Positions 33,885 through 44,300 are shown, numbered from the stretch's first letter. The stretch is DNA of 64,000 nt from Phycisphaera sp. (GCA_016125285.1 WGMA01000065.1:1-64000), one strand, 5' to 3'. Made by a program: numbers and translations. The notes: a model not told the origin generated them from the letters alone.

Positions 33885-35018
33885 ATGGCACGACGCAAGA
33901 AGAAAAGCCAGGAAGACATCGGCAGCCTCGACTCGCTGCTCGACACGATGACCAACGTCGTGGGCATCCTCGTCATCCTGCTGGCGGTGACGCAGATCGG
34001 CGTGGGCGACGCGATCAAGCGCATCAAGGGCTTTGAGGATTTCGGCGCGAACATCAGCCCCGAGGAGATCGAGTCCAAGCAGGCGGAGGTCGACGAGTTG
34101 CAGAAGCTCGTCGCGAAGCTCAGCGAGCAGTGGGCGGGCCTCGACGGCCAGACGCGCCCCGACCTGGCGGCGCAGGTCGAGATCAAGAAGCTCATCGAGG
34201 ACCTCAAGAAGCAGCTCAAGGAGAAGCCCGACAAGACGGTGGACACCGCGGCGATCCAGAAGCAGATCGACGAGCGGAAGAAGCAGGCCGAGGCGATGGA
34301 GAAGCAGATCCTCGCGGCGCAGAACGAGGTGGCCAAGCTCAAGGCGGCGCTCGACTCGACGCCCGAACGCGAGTCGCCCGCGCCGCAGGTCGTGACGCTG
34401 CCGAACCCGCGACCGGCGCCCGAGGGCGCCAAGCCGCTGAACTACATCTGCCGCGAGGGCCGCATCATCCCCGTCGATGTCGACCGGTTCCAGGAGATCG
34501 CCGAGCAGAACATGCGTCGCATCAACCCGGAGGTGAACGACAAGGGCGAGATCGACTGCGACGCCGTGGTCAGCTTCTTCCAGCAGCACACGCTGGGCGA
34601 CCGCAACTTCGCGCTGCGGATCAAGATCCACAATCACCGTCCGTACATCGTCTTCGAGCGGAAGGTCAACGTGAAGGGCGAGGTGATGGCGGGCGAGACG
34701 ACCGAGCAGATGCTCAACCGCAACAGCGAGTACCAGCGGACGATCCGCCGCGCGAACCCCAACAAGCAGTACGTGCGGTTCCTGGTCTGGCCCGACAGCT
34801 TTGACACGTACCTCGCGGCGCGCGAGATCGCCTCGGAGAACGACCTGCTGGCGGGCTGGGAGCCGCAGGGATCGAGCAACGAGTGGGCCGAGCGGATGAA
34901 CGGCAACCTCGTGTGCATCGGCATGCCGCCCCCGCCGCCGCCGAAGCCGAATCAGGCCGCGACCGCCCAGCCCGACACGCCGCCGAAGCCGCCGCTGCCG
35001 TACGACACGGTGGACTGA
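33885..35018 (+). CDS. MotB/ExbD-like B subunit with the membrane aspartate
   Basis: A 377-aa protein with the same plan as the previous one. The helix (about 16-38, SLLDTMTNVVGILVILLAV) keeps an aspartate, Asp20, at the place of the proton-carrying residue of ExbD and MotB. A coiled coil (about 60-165, AQVEIKKLIEDLKKQLKEKP) and a C-terminal domain (about 185-355, NYICREGRIIPVDVDRFQEI) follow, then a proline-rich tail. It forms an apparent hetero-pair with the upstream gene: two B-type subunits, only one of which can carry protons (inference from alignment by eye). No flagellar or Tol-Pal genes are near. The beta-helix gene starts 32 bases later. Confidence 0.82.
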   Translation: MARRKKKSQEDIGSLDSLLDTMTNVVGILVILLAVTQIGVGDAIKRIKGFEDFGANISPEEIESKQAEVDELQKLVAKLSEQWAGLDGQTRPDLAAQVEIKKLIEDLKKQLKEKPDKTVDTAAIQKQIDERKKQAEAMEKQILAAQNEVAKLKAALDSTPERESPAPQVVTLPNPRPAPEGAKPLNYICREGRIIPVDVDRFQEIAEQNMRRINPEVNDKGEIDCDAVVSFFQQHTLGDRNFALRIKIHNHRPYIVFERKVNVKGEVMAGETTEQMLNRNSEYQRTIRRANPNKQYVRFLVWPDSFDTYLAAREIASENDLLAGWEPQGSSNEWAERMNGNLVCIGMPPPPPPKPNQAATAQPDTPPKPPLPYDTVD

Positions 35019-35050
35019 CGCGCGGCGTGCTTCACGCACGAGCACACGCC

Positions 35051-36424
35051 ATGCCGACACGTCTGACCATCCCCGTCGCGTTGTTCGTCGTCGCGCTGTC
35101 GACCGTCGTCGCGGTCGCCGACGAGCCGCCGCGCGCCAACGTCGTCGACGTGCCGGCGTCGATCCCGGCGGACGAGTCGCGCGACGTGACCGACGATCTC
35201 AACGCCTTCCTGTCGCGCGTGCCCGCCGACGCCCGCGTGGTGTTCCCCGCCAACGCCCGCTATCGCATCGACGGCACCGTGCTCATCGCCGACAAGCACC
35301 ACCTGACGATCGACGGCAACGGCGCGGTGTTCCGCGCGATCGACCGCGGCGCGGACCACGCCAAGTCGGAGAACTACGCCGGTTGGCGGGCGACGCGCAC
35401 GCGGGCGCACCTCCGCATCAAGGACGGAGCCGACATCGTCGTGCGCAACGTCGAGGTTCACGGCGCGCACCCCGACGCCGGGCGCGCCGGCACGTACGAC
35501 GCCAACCGCGAGGCGCAGCACGGGTTCGATCTCAGCGGCGTCGAGGACTGCGTCATCGAGCGCGTGAACGTGCATGACGTGTACGGGGACTGCGTCTACC
35601 TCGCGAAGGTGCGCGGCGTGGCGATCCGCCAGTCGACGCTGAAGCGCTGCGGCCGACAGGGCGTGGCGGTGGCGACCGGGCGTGACGTGCTGATCGAGGA
35701 CAACACGATCGACGACTCCCGCCGCGGCATTATCGACATCGAGCCGTACGGCAAGGAGTGGGCCACGACGAACATCAGCATCATCAACAATCGCCTCGGC
35801 GGGTCGCGTCTGCTGCTGCTGCCGATGGGCGGCGGCGGTGTGATCGGCACGATCTTTCTCGCCGACAACATCAACACGGCGCCGAACGGTGTGCCCTCGA
35901 TCTACAACGTCGGCAAGGCGGACCAGCACCGCGGGCCGTTCGTCGCGGTCAACAACCGCATCACCGTCGGCGGGAGCACCGCGGCGGGTCTCCGCGTGAC
36001 CGGCAACGACGGCGTGCTTTTTGCCGGGAACATGCTGAGCTACCCCGCGAACCGCAAGATGACGGCGTTGGACCTGACCGGGTCAACGGGCGTCATCGTC
36101 GGCAACGCGTTCGAGGGCGCCGACCACGTGCTCGCCGATGGCGCAACGGTCACCGCTCTGGCGAACACCACAGCGCCCGACGCCAAACCGGCGACCGCGC
36201 CGACCGAGTGGAAGCGCATCGAAGGCGGCTACGCCGTCCGCGTCACCCTGCCCGACAGTCAGGTCATCGCCGTCCTCCGCGGCGGGCTGAGCCCCACGCC
36301 GAAGCCCCAGCCGATCACCGGCTATGGCCTGACCACCGCCGGCGACTTCGCCTGGGCCCGCGTCGCCAAGGGCAAGATCGTCGACGGCGCGGTGCGGGGT
36401 GGCGACTCCTACAAGCTCGAGTAG
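35051..36424 (+). CDS. secreted right-handed beta-helix protein (pectate-lyase-like fold)
   Basis: A 457-aa protein with a signal peptide (RLTIPVALFVVALSTVVAVA, cut near ADEP). The body is a parallel beta-helix: HHLTIDGNGAVFRAID, GADIVVRNVEVHGAHPD, VIERVNVHDVYGDCVYLA, VAIRQSTLKRCGRQGVAVA, VLIEDNTIDDSRRGIIDI, ISIINNRLGG. The turns are the NxTI type of polysaccharide lyases and glycoside hydrolase 28-like enzymes. The catalytic residues cannot be placed, so whether it is an enzyme or a carbohydrate-binding protein is open. It is 32 bases after the B subunit gene and may be read through. Confidence 0.82.
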   Translation: MPTRLTIPVALFVVALSTVVAVADEPPRANVVDVPASIPADESRDVTDDLNAFLSRVPADARVVFPANARYRIDGTVLIADKHHLTIDGNGAVFRAIDRGADHAKSENYAGWRATRTRAHLRIKDGADIVVRNVEVHGAHPDAGRAGTYDANREAQHGFDLSGVEDCVIERVNVHDVYGDCVYLAKVRGVAIRQSTLKRCGRQGVAVATGRDVLIEDNTIDDSRRGIIDIEPYGKEWATTNISIINNRLGGSRLLLLPMGGGGVIGTIFLADNINTAPNGVPSIYNVGKADQHRGPFVAVNNRITVGGSTAAGLRVTGNDGVLFAGNMLSYPANRKMTALDLTGSTGVIVGNAFEGADHVLADGATVTALANTTAPDAKPATAPTEWKRIEGGYAVRVTLPDSQVIAVLRGGLSPTPKPQPITGYGLTTAGDFAWARVAKGKIVDGAVRGGDSYKLE

Positions 36425-36562
36425 CTCGTCCCGCCCGCGCCCGGCAACCGCCGGACACCACGTGGACATCCAACGGACGCCGAGCGTGGCCCGCACCCCG
36501 CTGGTAGGTCGCGCCGAACGGGCCTGGCGGGCGTATGGAACGAATGCAGCCCATCGTCACGA

Positions 36563-36580
36563 TTGGCACGACGATTGCCT
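36563..36580 (+). promoter_or_regulatory. sigma54 (-24/-12) promoter of the TPR gene
   Basis: TTGGCACG-ACGA-TTGCCT fits the consensus TTGGCACG-N4-TTGC(A/T). GG (36565-36566) and GC (36577-36578) are separated by exactly ten bases, the strict sigma54 spacing. Transcription would start near 36590, about 130 bases before the TPR gene ATG. A sigma54 activator with a GAF domain is encoded at 5680-7275. The activator binding sites upstream (36425-36560) are not recognisable by eye. The 296-base gap 36425-36720 holds no gene. Confidence 0.75.
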
Positions 36581-36720
36581 ATACCCCTCATATGACGTTG
36601 TCCGGGGTTGCGGCGACCACGCGTATGTCGGTCTCCGTACGGCACAAAAGCGGCGTCACGCCGCGCCGCCCATTGGTATGATGGCGTCGGCAAGTCGTAC
36701 TGACGAATCGGAGCAACAGC

Positions 36721-39700
36721 ATGTGGGGTAGAACGGCAATCGTCGCGATCGGTGTGGTCGGTGTATGCGCGATCGGCTCGGCCCAGGCGCAACCCACGGG
36801 ACAACCGACGCAACAGGTTTCGCAGCGAAGCGGCGGCGGCAGTCAGCAACTGCTCGAAGGGCTCAATGCGTTGGAAACCGGCCAATGGGACGCCGCGGCC
36901 AAATCGCTGACACAGGCGATCGACGCCGACGACGAGAACCCCGACTACTGGACGGCCCGCGGCGTGGCGTACCTGTTTGCCGAACAGGGCAACAAGGCTT
37001 ACGCCGACCTCAAGCGTTCGCTGCGGCTTCGCCCCAACGACCGGCACACGCAGTCGTGGCTCGCGGCGGTCATGCGGATGTCCGGCGATTACGGCCACGC
37101 CTCGCTCGCGTTCGCCGGCGCGTCCACCGATCAGTACGAGCAGGCGGTGATCGACACGACGCGGATGTACGGCACGCTGGCGTGGCAGATCAAGTCGAAG
37201 AAGCGTGAGCGCGTGCAGAACGAGTTAATGAATGACTGGGACTTCCTGCCCAAGGCGACGCACAAGGACGTGCCGCCGGAGCCGGGGTTTGAAGAGGGAT
37301 TCAACAACGAAACGTACCTCCCGGCCGAGAAGGAACGCGAGCAGGCGCGGGCGTCGTTCGTGAAGCTTGCCGCGGCGTTCAGCCACCGGATGAAGGGTGG
37401 CGAGAATCAGGGCAGGCTCGGCCCGGCGCTGTTCGACGCGATGAAGAAGAAGTACGACGCGGGCGACTACCGCGGCGCGATGGCGGACCTGGTCAACCTG
37501 CGGCAGGCGTCCCCGAACGATCCGAACGTGACGTACTACTACGCGGGCGCTTCGCTGGCGCTCGGCGACGCGGCGCAGGCCCGCGACGGCTACACGCGGT
37601 CGATGACGGCGTGGACGGCGCACGCGTACAGCTACCTCGGCCGGGCGTCGGCGAAGGCGGCGCTGGGCGACTTCGACGGCGCCGAACGTGACGTGAAGTT
37701 GGCCGCGTCGTACGACGCGAAGTCGGCGCAGGCGTACGCGAAGGAGGTCGACGCGCGGATCGCGAAGGTCAGGCCGACGATGCCCGCGTCGGAGCAGGCG
37801 GCGCTCGATGCGTTTACCGCGGCGGCCCGTCGCGGCGCCGACGACGCGGAGTTGTCAAAGCTAGCCTTCGCCCTGGCGCGCGCGGTGAACCTGCGGCGGG
37901 TCTGGTTCGATGAGGTCTACCAGGACCGGCTGCGCGAACTTGAAGACGCGACCCGCGCCGCCCCGAAGGACCTCGACCGGACAGCCGCGCTCGCCCGCTA
38001 CCTGTTCGAGCAGTCGGACAAGGCGTACGGCGAGTCGGTCTCGCCGCGCGGCGAGACGACGTATTACCGTCACATCGACGAGGCTGCGGAGATCGAGCGG
38101 GCTCGTCAGCTCGTCGCGTCGGTGCTGCAGCAGTCGCCGAAGCATCACGGTGCGCTGCTGGTCAAGGCGAACATGCTGATGCGTGATTCGCAGTACGGCG
38201 ACGCCGAGACGATCGTGCGCGACCTGATGCGGATGGGCGCGACGGACCCGACGATCCCCGAGCTGTTCGGCAGCATCCTCAACGTCGCGGCGGCGCAGAA
38301 GCGCGGGGAGGCCAACCGCCTTCGGAACCCGCCCTCGGAGATCCAAGGCGATGTGATCATCACCTACAGACCGACGCCCGCGGCGATCGCGCGGGCCGAG
38401 CAGTTGGAGCGCGAAGCGGCGGCGTGCGAGCAGCAGGCGCTCAAGACGCTGGCGGACGCGGTGACGCGTTTCGCCGGCACGCCGTGGGAGCACTATTACC
38501 GTGGCACGCTGGCGTGGACGACGGGCAAGCTGGACGAGGCGCGTGCGGCGTTCGAGCGGCTGACGAAGGCGACGCCGAACGACCCCGTGGCGTGGTCGCG
38601 TCTGGCTGGGGTGTACAAGGCGATGGGCGACACCGACGCGCTGTGGCAGACGCGTGCGACGGCGACGAACCTGATCCACACGTCGGCGAGCGACATGCTG
38701 TGGCTGGCCTGGCCGAAGATCCGCGGCGCCAAGCTCCGCGGCGCGACCGACGCGCTCGATCGCGGCCTGAAGCTGGACCCGGCGTCGCCGCGCGTCTGGG
38801 CGTTCTACGCGCTGATCGCGGCGGACAAGGGCAAGCCGGACGAAGCGGTGGCGATGCTCCGCGCGGCGCTGGCGTTGGAGGAAGCCGCGGCGCAGCAGAG
38901 CGGGACGTCGCTTTCGGCCGGGGCGACCGGGCCCCTGCCGATCGACCGTATCGCGGAGGTCGCGCAGCTGCGTCTGATCCTCGCGGGCCAATACGTGAAG
39001 CTCGGCAAGCTCGACGCGGTGCAGGCGGTGTGCGAGGCTAACGTGGCGATGGAGCCGCGCGCCGCCGCCACGGCGTGGATGAGCCGCGTGCCGTCGGCGG
39101 ACTTCCCGCTGCCGACCGACGATCCGATCTCCGTGCCCGAGTCGCCGACCGGCTACCAGCTGCTGGCGCAATCGCGGATCGGGCTGGTGCGTGTGTTCGG
39201 CATGGCCGGTCGCGCCGACGAGGTCAACAAGCAGCTCAACGCGATCGTCGCCTACGAGGACAACTGGTCGTCGACCGTCGACGGGCGGCAGACCCTTTAC
39301 ACGTACATGGCCCAGGCGCGGGTGATCGCGACGCGGCTGTTGTTCGACGCCGGCAAGCTCGAAGACGCACGCATGATGATCATGCAGGTCGGACGGCCGC
39401 GCGACCTGCCGGCGGACCTCGAGGTCGAACGCCGCACGCTCGACGAGCAGATCAACCAGCGGTGGCGCGCCCAGCAGGAGAAGGACCTGCGTGATCAGCA
39501 GGCGTTCCTCCAGACGCCGGCCGGGCTCTACCACGCGATGCTGTCGCGCCGGCGGGAGTGGATCGAAACGTGGCGGCTTCAGCGCAGCACGTCGCTGCCG
39601 AACCTGACCGAATCGCAGAAGGCGGCGTACACGCAGTACAACGCGGCGATCGGCGAGCTGATGACCTACATCGACGCGCGGCTCACGCAGCTCAAGAGCG

Positions 39701-40194
39701 GCGCCGCCACCACGAACATCCCGCCGGTGTCGCCGGCCGTCATCGACGCCGGCGGCAAGCTGACCGGCGAGGCTGCTACGCAGTACCGCGACGCGCTGGT
39801 CGAGTCCCGCCGCGAGCTCGTCAGCCAGCTCCAGCGCGATGACGGCCGGGCAGAGAACCCCAACGACCCGATCGCCACGCAGAACCGCACGGACACGAAC
39901 GCGATGGTCGCCCGCCTCGACGCGTTGCTCAAACCGCTCGGCGGCGCGCCGGCGGACGACGCGACGACCGGCGTCGGGCGCACCGACCCGCGGCGCGATC
40001 CGCGGACCAATCCCACGCGCGAGTTATCCAACGACCCACGCATTCAGCAGTACGTCCAGCGGCTGGAACAGCAGCTGCGGGAAGCCGAGCAGAAGGTTCA
40101 GGACCCCAACCTCGACGACCGCACGCGCCGCTTCTACGAACAGCAGGTCCAAGTCCTCAAGACGCAGATCGACCGCACGAAACGCACGCGGTGA
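36721..40194 (+). CDS. large secreted TPR-repeat protein
   Basis: A 1157-aa protein with a signal peptide (AIVAIGVVGVCAIGSAQA, cleavage about residue 24) and then helical repeats almost to the end. TPR units are clear at residues about 40-110 (GLNALETGQWDAAAKSLTQA, DYWTARGVAYLFAEQGNKAY), 240-320 and 590-720. The last 300 residues are rich in Gln, Arg and Asp and look like coiled coil (RRFYEQQVQVLKTQIDRTKR). It is probably a periplasmic or envelope scaffold for a complex. GGAG lies nine bases before the ATG. A sigma54 promoter lies upstream, so expression is likely conditional. There are no catalytic motifs and no close known family. Confidence 0.82.
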   Translation: MWGRTAIVAIGVVGVCAIGSAQAQPTGQPTQQVSQRSGGGSQQLLEGLNALETGQWDAAAKSLTQAIDADDENPDYWTARGVAYLFAEQGNKAYADLKRSLRLRPNDRHTQSWLAAVMRMSGDYGHASLAFAGASTDQYEQAVIDTTRMYGTLAWQIKSKKRERVQNELMNDWDFLPKATHKDVPPEPGFEEGFNNETYLPAEKEREQARASFVKLAAAFSHRMKGGENQGRLGPALFDAMKKKYDAGDYRGAMADLVNLRQASPNDPNVTYYYAGASLALGDAAQARDGYTRSMTAWTAHAYSYLGRASAKAALGDFDGAERDVKLAASYDAKSAQAYAKEVDARIAKVRPTMPASEQAALDAFTAAARRGADDAELSKLAFALARAVNLRRVWFDEVYQDRLRELEDATRAAPKDLDRTAALARYLFEQSDKAYGESVSPRGETTYYRHIDEAAEIERARQLVASVLQQSPKHHGALLVKANMLMRDSQYGDAETIVRDLMRMGATDPTIPELFGSILNVAAAQKRGEANRLRNPPSEIQGDVIITYRPTPAAIARAEQLEREAAACEQQALKTLADAVTRFAGTPWEHYYRGTLAWTTGKLDEARAAFERLTKATPNDPVAWSRLAGVYKAMGDTDALWQTRATATNLIHTSASDMLWLAWPKIRGAKLRGATDALDRGLKLDPASPRVWAFYALIAADKGKPDEAVAMLRAALALEEAAAQQSGTSLSAGATGPLPIDRIAEVAQLRLILAGQYVKLGKLDAVQAVCEANVAMEPRAAATAWMSRVPSADFPLPTDDPISVPESPTGYQLLAQSRIGLVRVFGMAGRADEVNKQLNAIVAYEDNWSSTVDGRQTLYTYMAQARVIATRLLFDAGKLEDARMMIMQVGRPRDLPADLEVERRTLDEQINQRWRAQQEKDLRDQQAFLQTPAGLYHAMLSRRREWIETWRLQRSTSLPNLTESQKAAYTQYNAAIGELMTYIDARLTQLKSGAATTNIPPVSPAVIDAGGKLTGEAATQYRDALVESRRELVSQLQRDDGRAENPNDPIATQNRTDTNAMVARLDALLKPLGGAPADDATTGVGRTDPRRDPRTNPTRELSNDPRIQQYVQRLEQQLREAEQKVQDPNLDDRTRRFYEQQVQVLKTQIDRTKRTR

Positions 40195-40551
40195 TCAGGT
40201 CGTCAACGCGGCATAGCCGAGCTTCTTCAGCAGCGCCATCGTGCCCGCGTAGCACGCGAACATGATGAGCGTCGAAACGATCAAACTCGGCACAAAGGCC
40301 AGCTTTTTCATCAGCAGCGGCAGCGCCACGAAAAGGCTCAGCGAGGGGATCACGAGCCAGAGGATGCTCCACGACAGCGCCGCGACCTTCGCCTTGTCGT
40401 GTGTGTCGATGTACAGCCAGATGAACGCGAGATAGGAGATCAGCGGCAGCGACGCGAGCAGACCGCCGATGGTCGCGTAGCGTTTGGACACCTCGGAGAC
40501 GACCACGATCAGGGCGGCGGAGATGACGAGTTTCAGCAGGTAGTACCACAT
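40195..40551 (-). CDS. DUF3147-family small membrane protein
   Basis: A 118-aa protein with four predicted membrane helices (about 2-20, 25-45, 58-78 and 84-108). The order matches DUF3147: MWYYLLKLVISAALIVVVSE, then SKRYATIGGLLASLPLISYLA and FIWLYIDTHD. AGGAG lies before the ATG at 40551; the longer frame to 40692 is unlikely. The function is unknown. It is convergent with the TPR gene, sharing the same stop region at 40192-40197, and divergent from the sigma factor gene. Confidence 0.85.
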   Translation of the reverse strand: MWYYLLKLVISAALIVVVSEVSKRYATIGGLLASLPLISYLAFIWLYIDTHDKAKVAALSWSILWLVIPSLSLFVALPLLMKKLAFVPSLIVSTLIMFACYAGTMALLKKLGYAALTT

Positions 40552-40759
40552 GCGCTTGCTCCTGGGGTGAGTTAACCACATCGTAGCGCACCGACGTGCA
40601 GGGCGCTGGGGACGGATCGGCAAGGGATTGATGCCGCGGGCGTTCGTTTCCCTGCCGCCCTGACAAACCCCGCCTAGAATAAAAAGTTGCACATCGATTC
40701 AACGCCCGGGCAGTTGAGGGCGTACGGGGTATATGGAATCACCTGGTTAAGGGGCCGGG

Positions 40760-41335
40760 ATGCCTGGTATCACGCGGGCAGATGAACACTTGATGCAGGA
40801 CGTGGTCCGGGGGCAGCACGACTGCCTCGAGCCGCTGATGAGGCGGTACGCCAGCCCCCTGCTGACGTTCATCAAGAGGATGGTGGGTGACCATCAGAAA
40901 AGTGAAGACCTGTTCCAGGAGGTGTTCCTCGCCGTGTGGGACAAGCGCCGCCAGTACGAGTACCCGCGACCGTTCAAGCCGTGGCTGTACAAGATCGCGT
41001 TGAACAAGTGCCGGGCGAGTTTCCGCCGCAAGTACCGGCCGATCGCGATGGAACCCGAGCTGTTCGACACGGTGGGCGGATCGAACCTCGGGGGTGGACG
41101 AGGCGAGGCGATGCCGCTGGACACGGCGGTCGCGGAGGAAGTGGCGACGTACGTCCAGGATGCGGTGATGGCGTTGCCCGACAAACAGAGGACGGTGGTG
41201 GTGTTGCGTGTGTGGAACGGCCTGAGCTACGCCGAGATCGCCGAGATCATGGGGTCCCGCGAGGCGACGGTCCGCTCCAACATGCACCACGCGCTGAGGA
41301 CGATGCGGGGCGCATTGGCGTCGCGTGTCGACTGA
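40760..41335 (+). CDS. ECF-type sigma factor
   Basis: A 191-aa sigma70-family factor. Region 2 (about 25-95): LTFIKRMVGDHQKSEDLFQEVFLAVWDKR and PFKPWLYKIALNKCR, the -10 recognition helices. Region 4 (about 130-185): MALPDKQRTVVVLRVWNGLSYAEIAEIMG, then SREATVRSNMHHALRTMR, a -35 helix-turn-helix. AAGGGG lies before the ATG. The next gene, 48 bases on, has an anti-sigma-like N-terminus and one membrane helix after it, so this factor is probably held at the membrane and released by an extracellular cue (inference). Confidence 0.93.
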   Translation: MPGITRADEHLMQDVVRGQHDCLEPLMRRYASPLLTFIKRMVGDHQKSEDLFQEVFLAVWDKRRQYEYPRPFKPWLYKIALNKCRASFRRKYRPIAMEPELFDTVGGSNLGGGRGEAMPLDTAVAEEVATYVQDAVMALPDKQRTVVVLRVWNGLSYAEIAEIMGSREATVRSNMHHALRTMRGALASRVD

Positions 41336-41383
41336 GCCCTAGCCGGTGTCGCTACAGATCGCGGCCCGGCGTGGAGCAAGACA

Positions 41384-44300
41384 ATGAGTGATCCAAAGAC
41401 CGACGTGCAGTCGATGGCTGAAGACTTGGTGCACGGCCTGCTGTCGGAGCAGGACGAGCGACGCGTCAGAGAGCTGGCGCGTGAAGAGGACGCGTGGCGT
41501 GACGCGGTCGGCGCGGCCGAACGTCGCCACGACGCGATGCAGCAGCTACCGGCCGCCGAACCCTCCGAACTGCTTCTCCAGCGCACCATGAACGCGGTGC
41601 GCGGCCGCGCCGCCCACCAGGATCGCTTCAAGCGACGCCTGTCGATGACGCTCACCTTCGCGACCGCGGCGTGCGCGTTGCTGATCGCCTCGCTGAACGT
41701 CTACTTCGCGAAGCTGACGCCCTCGCCGTACGACCTGGTCGTGCTCGGGCAGCAGGAGATGCTGTCGGGGTCCGACGCGTCGCTGCGCGTTCGGCTGGTG
41801 AACCGCGCCACGGGCGAGCCGGTCGTCGGCGCGCCGGTCGGCGTGTGGATCGAACGCCCCACCGGCCGCCGCGCTCAGCTGGCGCACTTCACGACCGACA
41901 GCCACGGCACCGGCGAGCCGCGCTTTGAACTGCCCGACGCCGGCAACTACCAGCTGCGCGTCACCGCGAACATCGGCGTGCACGAGACCGAAACCGTGCG
42001 TCACAGCATCACGCTCCGCGAGCGGTCGAAGATCATGCTCAGCACCGACAAGCCCGTGTACCAGCCGGGCCAGACGCTGCACATGCGCGCCTTGGCGCTG
42101 CGGGAGCCGGACCTCAAGCCATCGGCGGGTCGCGACGCGGTGTTCACGGTGACCGACCCGCGCGGCAACGTCATCTTCAAGCAGCGCGACGTGACCAGCC
42201 GCTTCGGGATCGTCGCGGCGGACTGCCCCACCGCCACCGAGATCACGCACGGCGACTACACGCTCGCGTGCACGGTCGGCGACAGCGAATCGAAACAGAC
42301 CGTGCGGATCGAGCCGTACACGCTGCCGAAGTACCGCGTGGGGCTGACGCTCGACCAGCCGTGGTACGAGCCGGGCCAGACGGTGCGCGGCGTGATCGAC
42401 GCGGCGTACTTCTTCGGCAAGCCCGTCGCCGGCGGCGTCGCCCTCGTGGAGATGCGCCCGCTGTCACCGCTCGCCGACGGCGGCACGATCCAGTTGCCCG
42501 AGATGCCGCTCGACGTCGACGGCCGCGCGACGTTCGGCCTGCGCCTGCCGGACTCGCTCATCGGCAACGGCGGTGACAACGCCGAGGCGCCGATCGCGCT
42601 GACCGTCACCGTGACGGACACCGCCGGGCAGGTCGAGCGGCGCACCGTCCGGCGCGACGTCACGACGACGCCGCTGCGGATGGAGGTCATCACCGAGTCG
42701 GGCAACCTCGTCGCCGACGTGGCAAACAAGGTGTACGTGTTCGTGAGCTACCCGGACGGCCGCCCGGTCGACGGCGCGACGATCGCCGTGTCGGGCGTCG
42801 ACCACGAGCTGACGACCAGCCCCGTCGGGCTCGCGTCGTTCACGATGACGCCGACCGAGGGCGCGACCACCGTGACGATCAAGGCGACGGACGGCGACGG
42901 GCGTGTGAGTCGTCGGAACGTGACCCTGCGAACCGGCGACGCGCTGCGCGACTTTCTGCTGCGCACCGACAAGGCGATCTACTCCGGCGGCGATACGCTG
43001 GAGCTGATGGCGCTGGGCGGCGGCGGCGAGCCGGTGTTCGTCGACATCATCAAGGACGGCCAGACGGTGGTGACGGAAACCATCGATCTCGCCCACGGCC
43101 GCGGCTCGTACGAGATGGCCCTGCCGCCCGAGCTGTTCGGCACCGTGCGCATCGTCGGCTACAGGTTCGACGAGGCCGGCGCGCCGATCCGCAAGTCGCG
43201 CAGCGTGTACGTCCGCCGAGCGTCGGGGTTGAACATCACGACCGAGACGGACCGCGATGTATACCGCCCCGGCGACCGCGCGACGGTGCGCCTGACGCTG
43301 ACGGACAAGAACGGGCGGCCCACGCCCGGCGCGATCAGCCTCGCGGCCGTCGACGAGGCGGTGTTCAGCGTGCTGCCGCAACGGACGCGACCGGGCATGG
43401 AGCAGGCTTTCTTCACGCTCGACAAGGAACTGCTCGCGCCGATCAACGCGATATACGAACGCTGGCCGCGCGGCGGCGCCGGAGGCATCGCCGGCAGCGC
43501 CGCGGGCGTCCCGGCCGACGCGAGCGACGCGTTGACCGACGAGCAGCGCGACGCGTTTGAGCAGGCCGTGTTCGCCCGCACCGCGGCGCTGGACACCGGC
43601 CACGCCGACCTGCCGCCCGATGCCGCCGCGGCGCACACGCTCGCCGCCAGCACGTTTCCGGCCAAGGCCGAACAGGTCAATCGACAGCGCCGTGTCGCCA
43701 TGCAGACCGTGCACGTGGCCTGGCTCGTGATGACCACCGCGCTGGTGATCGGGGCGATCGGCTTCGCGACGTATCTGGTCTTCAAGTCCGCCGCCGAGGC
43801 GATGATCGTCACGACCATCCTGCTGGTGCTGCTCGGCATCGGCATGACGGTCGGCACCTCCATCGTCTCCGAGCGGGCGCCGGGAATGGGCGCCACAGCG
43901 AGCGCGCCCGAGCCCGGCGATCTGTCACTCCAGTCAACCACGTCCCAACAGCCGCCCCTCCGCCAGCACTTCCCCGAAACCCTGCTGTGGCGGCCGCAGA
44001 TCGTCACCGACGACACCGGCCACGCGACCATCGATATCGACCTCGCCGACTCGATCACGACGTGGCGGCTCAGCGGCGGCGCGATCGGCGCGGGCGGCGA
44101 GCTCGGTGCGACGCAGCAGTCCATCCGCGTGTTTCAGCCGTTCTTCGTCGACATGGACCTGCCCGTGTCGATGACACGCGGCGATGAGGTCAGCGTGCCC
44201 ATCGTCGTGTACAGCTACCTGGATCGCCCGCAGACCGTGACGCTCGACGTGGCGAACGACGGGTGGTTCGAGCTGCTGGAGCCGGCGACGCGCACGCTCA

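Noticed and set aside
31373-35018. Zorya-type defence (ZorA-ZorB)
   Set aside because: A MotA-like protein with a long tail is present, but there are two B-type proteins without an OmpA domain, and no ZorC, ZorD or ZorE follows. The flanks are envelope genes, not defence genes.
32937-35060. 707-codon open frame opposite the B-subunit genes
   Set aside because: Shadow of two coiled-coil genes; no ribosome site and no motif.
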